Made by a program: the position numbers and the translations under genes. The notes beneath the pieces are model-generated. The model did not search any database, had not been told where the DNA came from, and worked only from the letters and a program-made list of their open reading frames with translations. From SIG299 sp964632165 (lineage in GTDB: Bacteria; Bacillota; Clostridia; Lachnospirales; Lachnospiraceae): a stretch of DNA of 64,000 bases. This document shows positions 8,205-17,532 of this stretch, one piece after another (positions within the stretch are counted from its first letter, which is position 1; each line of letters begins with the position of its first letter). The DNA lies in NCBI GenBank assembly GCA_964632165.1, contig CAZWCZ010000004.1, forward strand, positions 14,007 to 78,006, read 5' to 3'.

Positions 8205-11200
8205 ATGCGTACAGTTCATGTATGGGAAGAAAAAGTGCAAATACCGACTTATGAGGTTGGTACACCGGAAAAAAATCCGATGTTTTTGGAAAAGAGAGTA
8301 TATCAGGGAAGCAGTGGGAAGGTGTATCCGTATCCGACCATTGAGAGCATCGGGACAAAAAAAGAGGAAAAAGAATATTGTGCACTTTATCTTGAAAATG
8401 AATATTTAAAAATCATGATATTGCCTGAACTTGGAGGAAGGATCCAGAGAGCCATAGATAAAACAAATCAGTATGATTTTGTTTATTATAATCATGTTGT
8501 AAAACCGGCGCTGGTGGGACTGACCGGACCGTGGATTTCCGGCGGGATTGAGTTTAACTGGCCGCAGCACCATCGGCCGACTACTTTTTTGCCGACGGAT
8601 TACGAAATTTTTGAGAGAGAAGACGGAAGCTGTTCCGTGTACATTCATGATGTGGATCAGATGTATGGAACAAAGGCAATTACTAAGTTTACCCTGTATC
8701 CTGGAAAGGCATATCTGGAAATCGAAGGACAACTGTATAACCGGACGGCATTGGCACAAACATTTTTATGGTGGGCGAATCCGGCAGTGGCAGTAAATGA
8801 GTATACACAGTCAGTATTTCCGCCGGATGTGCATGCGGTCATGGATCATGGGAAAAGAGATGTTTCTGCATTTCCAATCGCGACCGGGGTTTATTATAAA
8901 CAGGATTACAGTGCCGGAGTTGATATTTCCAGGTATAAAAATATCCCGGTTCCGACTTCTTATATGGCAGAAGCTTCAAAATATGATTTTGTCGGAGGAT
9001 ATGACTATCAGAAGCAGGCAGGGATCCTTCATGTGGCAGATCATCATGTTTCACCGGGGAAAAAACAGTGGACCTGGGGATGCGGTAACTTTGGGAAAGC
9101 ATGGGATCGCAACCTGACGGACGAAGACGGACCATATGTAGAACTGATGACAGGAGTGTTTACGGACAATCAGCCGGACTTTACGTGGCTCAAACCGATG
9201 GAAGAGAAAACATTTCGCCAGTATTTTATGCCGTATAAGCAAGTGGGACAGGTAAAAAATGCAACGATCGATGCCATGGTGAACCTGACTTATGAAGACG
9301 GCCGCATTTTTATTACCGCGTATGCAACTGCGAAACATGAAGCAGCAGAAATCCTTTTGCAGCACAGAGGAATGACAATATTGCGTGACAGGGTAACAGT
9401 ATCTCCGACAGACATTTATAGAAAAGAACTGGCAGCAGAGGATATTACAGAAGAAGAGTTGGAACTTTCTGTATGGGATGAGGATGTATGTCTGGTTTTC
9501 TATCAGCCGGAGAAAAAAGGAACACCAAAACTGCCGGAACCTGCGAAAGCAGCAAAAGAACCGTGTGAGATCGGGACTAATGAAGAACTGTATCTGACCG
9601 GACTGCACATAGAACAGTACCGGCATGCAACGTATCTTCCGGATCCATATTATCTGGAAGGACTGCGACGGGATCCGAAAGATATTCGTTTGAATACGGC
9701 ATATGGGACACTGCTTTTACGGCGAGGACAGTGGGAAAAATCGGAAAAGTACTTTGAGACTGCAATCGAACGGTTGACAGAGCGCAATCCGAATCCGTAT
9801 CACAGTGAAGCATATTATCTTTTGGGGCTCGCATTATTTTATCAAGGGAAATTAGAAAAAGCGTATGACTGCTTCTATAAAGCAACCTGGAGTAATGAAC
9901 AGCAGGAGATGAGTTTTTACTATCTGGCGGCAATTTCGGCACGTAAGGGGAAATTCCTTCAGGCATATGAACATATAGAACGGGCACTTGTCAAAAATGC
10001 ACATAATATTAAAGCAAGAGGAATGAAAGGATATCTGCTCCGCAAACTTGGAAGAACAAAAGAAGCTCAAATGGTGCTGACGGGAAATTTAGAACTGGAT
10101 CCGTTTGATTTTGTATCCGGCTTTGAACTTTTACGATTAAAAAACGTGACAGGAACAAGGGAAACGGAAGAAAATCTGTATCGAAAAATGCGGAAATTTG
10201 CAGAAAATTATCTGATGACTGCAAGAGATTATGCAGAGTTCGGAGGGTATGAGGAAGCACTGGAAGTTTTAAACGTATGCCCGGTAAAACATCCGCTTTT
10301 ATATTATTACAAGGCTTTTTATATAAGTAAAAGGAAGGGTGATGCAAGAGAAGCATTGCTTTGTGCAGAAGCAGCTGTTCCGGATTATTGTTTTCCAAAT
10401 AAACAGGAAGATATTCAGGTGCTTATGTTTGCATCCGGGTATCCGGAGACACCAATGGCAAAATATTATCTCGGATGTCTGTTTTATGATAAACTGGACT
10501 GGGCAAAGGCAGTTTCGCTTTGGGAGGAAACCTGCAAAGAAAGAGATTTTTTCCCGACGGTACATCGAAATCTGGCACTTGCTTATTTTAACAAACTGCA
10601 TGATGCAGAACGTGCCAAAGAAGAAATGGAGAAAGCATTTGCTTTGGACAGAACGGATGCCAGAGTATTTTTAGAACGGGATCAGTTATATAAGAAACTG
10701 GGAATAAGCTTCGAGGATCGTCTGAATGAATATGAAAAATATCCGAATCTGATAAAAAAGAGAGATGATCTGTATGTCGAATACATTACTTTACTGAATC
10801 TGTGCGGAAGAGTGACAGAAGCGCTGGAACACATAAGATCTCATCTGTTCCATCCGTGGGAAGGCGGAGAAGGGAAGATTACGACACAATATGTATTTTG
10901 TCTTTTGGAACTTGCCCGAAAAGCAATGAGAAACAATGATCCTGTGTCTGCGGAAAGACTACTGAAGGCAGCATTTGAGTACCCGGAAAATCTTGGTGAA
11001 GGAAAGCTTACGGGAACAAAGGATAATCATATCTATTATCATCTAGGACTGGCATTGGAACAGCAGGGAAAACAGGAAGAGGCAAAGCGATGTTATCAGA
11101 TGGCAACGCTTGGAACGGAGGAACCGGCAAGTGCCATGTTTTATAATGATCAGCCAGCGGATATGATCTATTATAAAGGTCTTGCTTATTGGAAATTGGG

Positions 11201-11504
11201 ACAGAAAAGAGAGGCAGAAGGATGCATGGAACGTCTGCTTACATATGGAAGAGAACATCTTGAAAGCGAAGTAAAGATAGATTATTTTGCAGTTTCGTTG
11301 CCTGATTTCCTGATTTTTGAAGAAGATTATACTTTGCAGAACAGAGTGCATTGTCACTATCTGATGGGACTTGGAGAACTTGGATTATCTGTATTTGGGA
11401 TTGGTAATGTATCTGAGGCAGAAGAACATTTTAAGAAGGCACTTTCTCTTTCTCCGTCACACGGTATGGCATATTTATACTTGAAACGATGGATCATGGA
11501 GTAA
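8205..11504 (+). CDS. DUF5107-TPR protein of a carbohydrate-use locus
   Basis: A 1099-residue cytoplasmic protein; no signal peptide. The N-terminal third (about 1-380) is a DUF5107-type beta-sandwich related to aldose-epimerase-like folds. Typical segments are LPELGGRIQRAIDK, GPWISGGIEFNWPQHHRP and FLWWANPAVAVNE. The rest (about 470-1095) is a chain of TPR repeats, for example AYYLLGLALFYQGKLEKAYD. DUF5107 proteins are repeatedly found beside glycoside hydrolases in gut bacteria but have no agreed biochemical role. RBS AAGGGAG at 8191-8197 supports ATG 8205. The GH2-type gene follows 20 bases after the stop, so the two are cotranscribed. A sugar-binding or mutarotase-like scaffold is possible; not demonstrated. 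Confidence 0.85.
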   Translation: MRTVHVWEEKVQIPTYEVGTPEKNPMFLEKRVYQGSSGKVYPYPTIESIGTKKEEKEYCALYLENEYLKIMILPELGGRIQRAIDKTNQYDFVYYNHVVKPALVGLTGPWISGGIEFNWPQHHRPTTFLPTDYEIFEREDGSCSVYIHDVDQMYGTKAITKFTLYPGKAYLEIEGQLYNRTALAQTFLWWANPAVAVNEYTQSVFPPDVHAVMDHGKRDVSAFPIATGVYYKQDYSAGVDISRYKNIPVPTSYMAEASKYDFVGGYDYQKQAGILHVADHHVSPGKKQWTWGCGNFGKAWDRNLTDEDGPYVELMTGVFTDNQPDFTWLKPMEEKTFRQYFMPYKQVGQVKNATIDAMVNLTYEDGRIFITAYATAKHEAAEILLQHRGMTILRDRVTVSPTDIYRKELAAEDITEEELELSVWDEDVCLVFYQPEKKGTPKLPEPAKAAKEPCEIGTNEELYLTGLHIEQYRHATYLPDPYYLEGLRRDPKDIRLNTAYGTLLLRRGQWEKSEKYFETAIERLTERNPNPYHSEAYYLLGLALFYQGKLEKAYDCFYKATWSNEQQEMSFYYLAAISARKGKFLQAYEHIERALVKNAHNIKARGMKGYLLRKLGRTKEAQMVLTGNLELDPFDFVSGFELLRLKNVTGTRETEENLYRKMRKFAENYLMTARDYAEFGGYEEALEVLNVCPVKHPLLYYYKAFYISKRKGDAREALLCAEAAVPDYCFPNKQEDIQVLMFASGYPETPMAKYYLGCLFYDKLDWAKAVSLWEETCKERDFFPTVHRNLALAYFNKLHDAERAKEEMEKAFALDRTDARVFLERDQLYKKLGISFEDRLNEYEKYPNLIKKRDDLYVEYITLLNLCGRVTEALEHIRSHLFHPWEGGEGKITTQYVFCLLELARKAMRNNDPVSAERLLKAAFEYPENLGEGKLTGTKDNHIYYHLGLALEQQGKQEEAKRCYQMATLGTEEPASAMFYNDQPADMIYYKGLAYWKLGQKREAEGCMERLLTYGREHLESEVKIDYFAVSLPDFLIFEEDYTLQNRVHCHYLMGLGELGLSVFGIGNVSEAEEHFKKALSLSPSHGMAYLYLKRWIME

Positions 11505-11524
11505 GGAAAAGAGGAGGAACGGTT

Positions 11525-14275
11525 ATGATCTACGGACTGGAAGGAAAGTGGGATGTGATACTGGAAGGACGAAAATGCGGAGAACTTCTGTTGCCGGGAA
11601 CATTAGATGAAGGAAAGATTGGATATCCGGATATTTCATCCGGAATGCTGCATCCGGACGAAATATCCGCGGGTGGATGGGATCATTCGGTGATCACGAC
11701 ACGGTTTACAAGAAATTATACTTACCGGGGAGCAGCAGAGTTTACAAGGACACTCTGTATTCCGGAGAATATGTTTGATACAGGGAAGCCACGATTGTTT
11801 TTGACGGCAGAGAGGTGCAGATGTCTTTCCCTTTTGATAAACAAAAGAGAGGTGCCTGCATACGGGGACGTTTCTTTAAGTACACCATATCTGTTTGAAG
11901 TAACTGATTTTCTGGAAAAAGGGGACCAAGAGGTAACACTTACATTTGTTTCCGATAACAGTTATCCGCATCTTCCTGCGGAAGAAGTTCTTTATTCTTC
12001 GGCGGCAACGGATGAAACACAGACAAACTGGAACGGGATTTTAGGAAACTTTTTTTTGGAGAATAAAGAAAAGACGTTTCTTTCCGGTTTCCGGGTCTGC
12101 TTACAGAATGATACTATTACGGTAAGGATAGAAATCGATGCAGGAGAAGCATTTGAAGGAAGCGTTTGTTTATCTTCTGAGGTCTTAAAAGGGGAAGTGA
12201 TCGTTCCGGTAAGAATCGATGCTCCGGGAATTTTCCAAATAAGTTGTTCTAAATTGGCTCTTTCAAAAAAAGTTCGGATGTGGGAAGAAGGAGAAGGAAA
12301 CTTATATAAGTTTACAGCGACTCTTTCGAACGGATCAGCAAAAACGGAAGACATTGGGTTGCGTACGTTTTGTGAAGACGGACAGGGACATTTTTCTTTA
12401 AATGGGCACCGTGTATTTTTGCTCAGCGAAGCAAATTGCGCGGAATTTCCTGAAACAGGGTATCCGCCGATGCAGGAACCGGAATGGGAAGAAATTCTGA
12501 AGAAATATAAGATGTATGGAGTGAATCATCTCCGTTTTCATTCGCATTGTCCGCCGGAAGCTGCATTTAAGGCAGCGGACAGGCAGGGAATGTTACTGCA
12601 GCCGGAACTTTCCCATTGGGATCCGAAACATGCATTGGAATCTGAAGAAAGCTATGCTTATTATAGGAAGGAACTGCTTTGTATCCTGAGGCAATATGCG
12701 AATCATCCTTCTTTTGTGATGCTGACATTAGGAAATGAACTGCAGGCAGAGGAACTGGGACATGAAAGAATGAAAGAACTGGTTCGGCTGGCAAAAGAAA
12801 CGGATGCGACAAGAATGTATGCAGAGTCTTCTAATCTGCATTATGGCTGGAAAGGCTGTGACACGGTCAATGACTTTTATACGGCACAACAACATATGGG
12901 AGATGCGCATTTGAGGGCGACATTTGCCTGCCATGACAAGGAACGCCGCCGCTTGTATGGATATCTGAATAATAGCTATCCGAATGCAAAAACCAATTAT
13001 GATGCCTCAATGCGGGAAGTAAGAAAAACATTTATGGGACCGGTATTTGGATTTGAGGTCGGACAGTATGAAATTCTTCCGGATTTTGAGGAATTGGGAG
13101 AATTTCATGGTATTACACGACCGGATAATCTGATGTGGATAAAGGAAAGAGTACAAAAGGCAGGACTGCTGGAACAGTGGAAAGAGTATATAGAAGCTTC
13201 AGGAGAACTGTCAAGGATCTGCTATCGGGAAGAAGTGGAAGCAGCACTTCGAACGAAAGATTTTTCTGGGCTTTCCCTGCTTGGCATTCAGGATTTCCCG
13301 GGACAGGGAACTGCTTTGGTCGGAATGATGAATTCGCATCTGCAGACAAAACCCTACCCGTTTGCACAACCGGAAAGATTTCGAAAATTTTTTACAAACC
13401 GGCTGCCGTTAGTGCTTTTGGAAAAGTATACTTATACGAATACGGAAAATCCGGAAGCGGATGTTATGGTGGCAAATTATGGAAAAGAAGATATCATCGG
13501 GACGTTAGCCTGCAGGATTACCGTGTGCGGAAAAGGGGAAACGAACGATAAGAGTGAAGTTATTGTGAGACAGGACAAAGAGCGATGTCCATCCGGTGAG
13601 CTGACATTAGTGGGACGGATCATAATTCCATTACAAAAGTTTACAGAACCGGTGAAGCTGGATTTGTCTGTTCAAATCGGAGAAATAGAAAACACGTATC
13701 CAATCTGGGTATATCCGGAGGAAAGAAGAAAATGTCCGGAGCTGGTATACGAGACAAAGCATATGAATGATAAGGCAAAAGCGATATTGGAAAAGGGAGG
13801 AACGGTATATTTATCACCTGATTCTGTAAAAGAACAGCTGCCGCATTCCATCCGGGGACAATTTTCTACAGATTTCTGGTCGGTCGGAACATTTTCAGCA
13901 CAGGAAGGCGGTATGGGACTCTGGATTGAAAAAGACCATCCGGTGTTCAAAAGATTTCCGACAGAGTTTCATACAAACTGGCAGTGGTGGCTTATGGCGG
14001 GACAACGGGCAGTCATACTGCCTGAGGAATGGAAAGAGATCCGACCGATTGTACGGCAGTTAGACAGTTACGCTTATTTGCGGCCAATGGCAATGCTTTT
14101 GGAATGCCGCTGTGGAAATGGAAAGCTGCTGCTTTCCACGATGGGGCTGCAGCAGCTTACAGAATATCCGGAAGCAAGAGCTTTACTCAATTCCATTTAT
14201 GATTATCTTGATTCAGAAGAATTTTCTCCGGCACAGAGGATACCGGTGGAAGCACTGGAGAAGATGGTAAAATAG
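11525..14275 (+). CDS. Glycoside hydrolase, GH2-like TIM-barrel enzyme
   Basis: A 916-residue predicted cytoplasmic glycosidase. It has an N-terminal jelly-roll sugar-binding region (about 1-170), an immunoglobulin-like domain, a TIM barrel (about 290-560) and C-terminal beta-domains. The barrel carries the clan GH-A pair: acid/base Glu in LTLGNELQ and nucleophile Glu in FGFEVGQYE. NHLRFHSHCPP matches the GH2 barrel entrance. ATG 11525 is preferred, with GAGGAGG at 11511-11517; an upstream in-frame ATG at 11489 overlaps the previous gene. The substrate cannot be assigned. Lack of a secretion signal suggests action on imported oligosaccharides. It converges with the DUF1846 gene, 5 bases apart. 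Confidence 0.85.
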   Translation: MIYGLEGKWDVILEGRKCGELLLPGTLDEGKIGYPDISSGMLHPDEISAGGWDHSVITTRFTRNYTYRGAAEFTRTLCIPENMFDTGKPRLFLTAERCRCLSLLINKREVPAYGDVSLSTPYLFEVTDFLEKGDQEVTLTFVSDNSYPHLPAEEVLYSSAATDETQTNWNGILGNFFLENKEKTFLSGFRVCLQNDTITVRIEIDAGEAFEGSVCLSSEVLKGEVIVPVRIDAPGIFQISCSKLALSKKVRMWEEGEGNLYKFTATLSNGSAKTEDIGLRTFCEDGQGHFSLNGHRVFLLSEANCAEFPETGYPPMQEPEWEEILKKYKMYGVNHLRFHSHCPPEAAFKAADRQGMLLQPELSHWDPKHALESEESYAYYRKELLCILRQYANHPSFVMLTLGNELQAEELGHERMKELVRLAKETDATRMYAESSNLHYGWKGCDTVNDFYTAQQHMGDAHLRATFACHDKERRRLYGYLNNSYPNAKTNYDASMREVRKTFMGPVFGFEVGQYEILPDFEELGEFHGITRPDNLMWIKERVQKAGLLEQWKEYIEASGELSRICYREEVEAALRTKDFSGLSLLGIQDFPGQGTALVGMMNSHLQTKPYPFAQPERFRKFFTNRLPLVLLEKYTYTNTENPEADVMVANYGKEDIIGTLACRITVCGKGETNDKSEVIVRQDKERCPSGELTLVGRIIIPLQKFTEPVKLDLSVQIGEIENTYPIWVYPEERRKCPELVYETKHMNDKAKAILEKGGTVYLSPDSVKEQLPHSIRGQFSTDFWSVGTFSAQEGGMGLWIEKDHPVFKRFPTEFHTNWQWWLMAGQRAVILPEEWKEIRPIVRQLDSYAYLRPMAMLLECRCGNGKLLLSTMGLQQLTEYPEARALLNSIYDYLDSEEFSPAQRIPVEALEKMVK

Positions 14276-14280
14276 ACAGA

Positions 14281-15741
14281 TCAAATACTCTTTGGTTCGT
14301 TTGTTACATCACAGTGAAGCTTTTTAAAAATCCGTTTATCAGTAACGGAAAGGAGAACACTGGAATGGATCTGGCATCCGGATAATTTTGAAAGTTGTTC
14401 CAGTACAAGGGCTGCATCCGGGTTTTTTGCTGCATTTGCCGACAGGGCGATGAGCATTTCATCTGTGTGCAGCCTTGGATTGCGGCTGCCAAGATACTGG
14501 GTTTTCAAAGTCTGGATCGGTTCCAGCGATTCCGGTGAAAGTACTTTTTCTTCGTGAGGGATTCCGGCAAGGTGTTTCAGAGAATTCATCAGGGCAGCAG
14601 CACTTGCGCCCAGAAGTTTTCCGGTTTTTCCTGTGATGATCGTGCCGTCATTTAATTCAATGGCGACCGCAGGTGCACCTGTGGATGCAGCACGGTCTAA
14701 AGCAGGGGCTACAACACGGCGATCATGAACCGTGAGACCTTCTTTGCTCATCAGGAGTTCCAGCTGAATCAGTTCAGACTGGTTGTGGGAGCCGTCCGCA
14801 ACACCGGCAAGTGCCTGATAGTAACGGCGGATGATTTCCTGGTGGGAAGCTTCTTTACAGGCATCATCATCAAAAATGCAGTTTCCGGCCATATTGACTC
14901 CCATATCGGTCGGCGAAGCGTACGGACTGGTGCCGAAAATCCTCATGAACATGGCATTCAGTACAGGGAATATTTCAACATCACGATTATAGTTTACTGT
15001 TGTGATGCCATATGCTTTTAAATGGTACGGATCAATCATGTTGACATCATTCAAATCAGCTGTAGCAGCTTCGTAAGCGAGATTGACCGGGTGATCCAGT
15101 GGAAGGTTCCATACCGGAAAAGTTTCATATTTTGCATAGCCGGCGCGCACTCCGCGTTTATGTTCGTGGTAAAGTTGAGAAAGGCAGGTCGCCATTTTTC
15201 CACTGCCGGGACCCGGTGCGGTAACGACAACCAATGGACGTGTTGTTTCAATATAGTCGTTTTTACCAAAGCCTTCATCGCTTACGATAAAAGGGATGTT
15301 GGTCGGATAGCCGGGGATGGCATAGTGATGATATACCCGGATCCCCATATTTTCCAGGCGGGTCTGAAAGACATTTGCACTATGTTGGTTTGCGTACATG
15401 GAAAGAACGACACTTCCTACATAAAGGCTGCGTGAACGGAATTCATTGATGAGACGGATCACATCTTTGTCATAGGTAATGCCAAGATCTGCACGGACTT
15501 TATTGCGCTCAATGTCTTCTGCGCTGACTACCATGACAATTTCTGCCTGGTCGGCAAGCTGCATCAGCATCTGGAGTTTACTGTCAGCGGCAAATCCAGG
15601 CAGAACACGTGCTGCGTGGTAATCATCGAACAATTTTCCACCAAATTCAAGATACAGCTTGTTATCAAATTTCCTGATGCGTTCCATAATGTGCTCTGAC
15701 TGCATTTTCAGATACTTTTCGTTATCAAATCCAGGTTTCAT
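14281..15741 (-). CDS. DUF1846 family protein
   Basis: A 486-residue cytoplasmic protein of the DUF1846 family, common in Firmicutes. It starts at 15741 with AAGGAGAG just upstream. Conserved segments are GFDNEKYLKMQSEHI, a P-loop-like APGPGSGKMATCLSQLYHE near residue 180, and SPTDMGVNMAGNCIFDDD near 275. Structures are known for the family, but no reaction is established; nucleotide binding is suggested by the glycine-rich loop. It is monocistronic with its own promoter, divergent from maf. Confidence 0.9.
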   Translation of the reverse strand: MKPGFDNEKYLKMQSEHIMERIRKFDNKLYLEFGGKLFDDYHAARVLPGFAADSKLQMLMQLADQAEIVMVVSAEDIERNKVRADLGITYDKDVIRLINEFRSRSLYVGSVVLSMYANQHSANVFQTRLENMGIRVYHHYAIPGYPTNIPFIVSDEGFGKNDYIETTRPLVVVTAPGPGSGKMATCLSQLYHEHKRGVRAGYAKYETFPVWNLPLDHPVNLAYEAATADLNDVNMIDPYHLKAYGITTVNYNRDVEIFPVLNAMFMRIFGTSPYASPTDMGVNMAGNCIFDDDACKEASHQEIIRRYYQALAGVADGSHNQSELIQLELLMSKEGLTVHDRRVVAPALDRAASTGAPAVAIELNDGTIITGKTGKLLGASAAALMNSLKHLAGIPHEEKVLSPESLEPIQTLKTQYLGSRNPRLHTDEMLIALSANAAKNPDAALVLEQLSKLSGCQIHSSVLLSVTDKRIFKKLHCDVTNEPKSI

Positions 15742-15794
15742 AGTGCTCTCCTTATTCAACAGCATTGTTGTGAATCAATTTCAAAATTAAGATA

Positions 15795-15823
15795 ACTATA
15801 TCATAGTTTTGAAGGTTTCACAA
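15795..15823 (-). promoter_or_regulatory. Sigma-A promoter for the DUF1846 gene
   Basis: On the reverse strand, TTGTGA (15818-15823) and TATAGT (15795-15800) are 17 bases apart, about 54 bases upstream of the start codon. Confidence 0.6.
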
Positions 15824-15845
15824 CTGGTTCCGGAATATTTTCATA

Positions 15846-15873
15846 TTGAAAAAAAGCAAAAAAATGTTACAAT
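15846..15873 (+). promoter_or_regulatory. Sigma-A promoter for maf
   Basis: TTGAAA at 15846-15851 and TACAAT at 15868-15873 are 16 bases apart. The first ATG copy follows at 15924. If the contig overlap is collapsed, this promoter sits about 45 bases upstream of the true maf start. Confidence 0.6.
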
Positions 15874-15900
15874 GAAATGGGTATAAAAAATCGGAAAGGG

Positions 15901-16110
15901 AGAAAAGAATACGAGGGGAAAAGATGAAATATCGAGTGGTTTTGGCATCGGGTTCNNNNNNNNNNNNNNNNNNNNNNNNNNNNNNNNNNNNNNNNNNNNN
16001 NNNNNNNNNNNNNNNNNNNNNNNNNNNNNNNNNNNNNNNNNNNNNNNNNNNNNNNAGAAAAGAATACGAGGGGAAAAGATGAAATATCGAGTGGTTTTGG
16101 CATCGGGTTC
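15901..16110. other. Assembly gap: 100 N flanked by identical 55-base contig ends
   Basis: Bases 15901-15955 and 16056-16110 are identical over all 55 positions, with exactly 100 N between them (15956-16055). Both copies contain the maf ribosome binding site and first codons. The left copy stops inside codon 11 of maf (ATG 15924). This is what remains when two contigs sharing a 55-base overlap are scaffolded with a default gap. It is not a biological repeat or a second maf gene. Confidence 0.93.
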
Positions 16111-16666
16111 GCCAAGGAGAAAAGAACTGTTAGAGCAAATTGGAGTTTCATTTGAAATAAGGACAAGTAAGGCAGAAGAAGTGATCACCGGAAATGATCC
16201 GAAAGAGACAGTAAAGGAACTTTCCCGGGAAAAGGCAGAAGACGTGGCAGGAGAAATTCAGGGACCGGCATTGATCCTTGGTGCTGACACTGTAGTTGCA
16301 CATGATGGGAAAATACTTGGGAAACCAAAGGAAAAAGAGGATGCATTTCGTATGATCTCCGGGTTGGCCGGGGATGAGCATTTTGTATATACCGGAGTAT
16401 GTATATTGATCAAGGAAGAAAACGGAAGTGTTCGGAGAATTTCTTTTGCGGAAGAGACAAAAGTTGTTGTTTACGGCATGAGCGAGGAAGAAATCCGGGA
16501 TTATGTGGAAAGCGGTGAACCGATGGATAAGGCGGGAGCCTATGCGATCCAGGGGAAATTTGCACCATATGTCAAAGAAATTGTCGGAGATTATTATAAT
16601 ATCGTCGGGCTGCCGATCGCAGGGATCTTTCAGAGGTTGAAAGAAGAGGGAATTTCTTTGACATAA
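16079..16666 (+). CDS. maf: Maf family nucleotide pyrophosphatase
   Basis: A 195-residue Maf/YhdE-type nucleoside triphosphate pyrophosphatase. These enzymes hydrolyse dTTP, UTP or modified nucleotides and are linked to septum control in Bacillus. The start motif LASGSPRRKELL, the catalytic-Asp segment LGADTVV, GKPKEKEDA and the C-terminal QGKFAPYVKEIVGDYYNIVG are all present. RBS GAGGGG precedes the ATG. The start region is duplicated across the assembly gap, but this copy is complete. dtd follows 38 bases later, probably in the same transcript. Confidence 0.95.
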   Translation: MKYRVVLASGSPRRKELLEQIGVSFEIRTSKAEEVITGNDPKETVKELSREKAEDVAGEIQGPALILGADTVVAHDGKILGKPKEKEDAFRMISGLAGDEHFVYTGVCILIKEENGSVRRISFAEETKVVVYGMSEEEIRDYVESGEPMDKAGAYAIQGKFAPYVKEIVGDYYNIVGLPIAGIFQRLKEEGISLT

Positions 16667-16704
16667 TTGCGAATGCAGAAGAAGGAAAAAGGAGACAAAG
16701 CAAT

Positions 16705-17145
16705 ATGAAATTTGTGATACAGAGAGTAAACCATGCAAGTGTTACCGTGGATGGAGCGGTCGTCGGGAGTATAGAAAAAGGATTTCTGGTATTGATCGGA
16801 ATATCAAACGAAGATACAAAAGAGATTGCAGATAAATATATCAAGAAGCTGTTAGGACTCCGTATTTTTGAAGACGAAAACGGGAAAACAAATCTTTCAC
16901 TGAAAGATGTGGAAGGTGCACTTCTTCTTGTGTCGCAGTTTACTTTATATGCCGACTGCAGTCATGGTAACCGTCCTTCCTTTATCAATGCAGGAAAACC
17001 GGAACTGGCAAAGGAACTGTACGAATATATTACGGACGAATGCCGAAAACAGACTGCAGTGGTAGAGACGGGAGAATTCGGTGCAGATATGAAGGTAGAA
17101 TTGGAAAATGACGGACCGTTTACGATCGTATTGGATCTGCCGTAG
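16705..17145 (+). CDS. dtd: D-aminoacyl-tRNA deacylase
   Basis: A 146-residue DTD-fold enzyme that removes D-amino acids (and glycine) mischarged onto tRNA. It starts with MKFVIQRVNHASVTVDG and has the signature SQFTLYADC, plus the cross-subunit loop near the C-terminus (NDGPFTIVLDL). Length is normal for the family. It follows maf closely and ends at a clear terminator. Confidence 0.95.
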   Translation: MKFVIQRVNHASVTVDGAVVGSIEKGFLVLIGISNEDTKEIADKYIKKLLGLRIFEDENGKTNLSLKDVEGALLLVSQFTLYADCSHGNRPSFINAGKPELAKELYEYITDECRKQTAVVETGEFGADMKVELENDGPFTIVLDLP

Positions 17146-17157
17146 GAAAAAATGAGA

Positions 17158-17210
17158 AAAGAGCTGCTGCTTTCAAAGCTTATTTGTTGGAAGCGACAGC
17201 TCTTTTTTTA
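17158..17210 (+). terminator. Terminator after dtd
   Basis: GAGCTG (17161-17166) pairs with CAGCTC (17197-17202), with flanking A/T pairs and a further inner GC-rich stem, followed by a run of seven T. Confidence 0.8.
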
Positions 17211-17257
17211 TCAGATGTTGCCTGAAATCTTTTGTATATAAACAAAAATCCTCTTAT

Positions 17258-17362
17258 TTAGAAACAGTTGCCGTTGAACAAGCTGCCAAAGATGTTGTTT
17301 AAACATGAGGAAGAATTGTTTCCGCAGATAAGTGGAAGTAAATAGTTTAAAAAGTTACACAT
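17258..17362 (-). CDS. 34-residue hydrophobic cysteine-containing peptide
   Basis: A short ORF with an AAAGGAG ribosome binding site 8 bases before its ATG (17362). The peptide is hydrophobic and Asn/Leu/Phe-rich, with Cys at positions 2, 13, 20 and 33 and a GNN-SSSC segment in the middle. An upstream in-frame extension to 17476 lacks a ribosome binding site. It stands alone between the dtd terminator and the cyclophilin terminator, so it needs its own promoter. I do not recognise a family. Small Cys-rich hydrophobic peptides in spore formers are often spore-coat or sporulation products, so that is one guess; a bacteriocin-like product is another. Confidence 0.5.
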   Translation of the reverse strand: MCNFLNYLLPLICGNNSSSCLNNIFGSLFNGNCF

Positions 17363-17465
17363 GATGCTTACTCCTTTCTTAAACAACAGAAGGATAAGAA
17401 GAGCTTCTGCTGTTTCATTTTTTGTCATTATGGATGTGACAGTGATAAGGATATCATGTGTTTTC

Positions 17466-17510
17466 AAAAAAAACAATGGAACCTGCTGGCAAACCTGTCA
17501 GCAGATTCCA
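17466..17510 (-). terminator. Terminator after the cyclophilin gene
   Basis: On the reverse strand, a 12-bp stem (arms 17499-17510 and 17477-17488, one G-U pair) with a 10-base loop is followed by a T tract (17466-17473 as A on the forward strand). Confidence 0.85.
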
Positions 17511-17532
17511 TAACGGTTTTATCAGGATAAGA

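Noticed and set aside
15768..15785. Rex-like palindrome TTGTGAA....TTTCAAA upstream of the DUF1846 gene
   Set aside because: Only the left half fits; the right half has three mismatches, and the gene has no known redox role.
15924..15955. Second, truncated maf gene
   Set aside because: It is the left copy of the 55-base contig overlap and stops at the N run; one maf gene explains everything.
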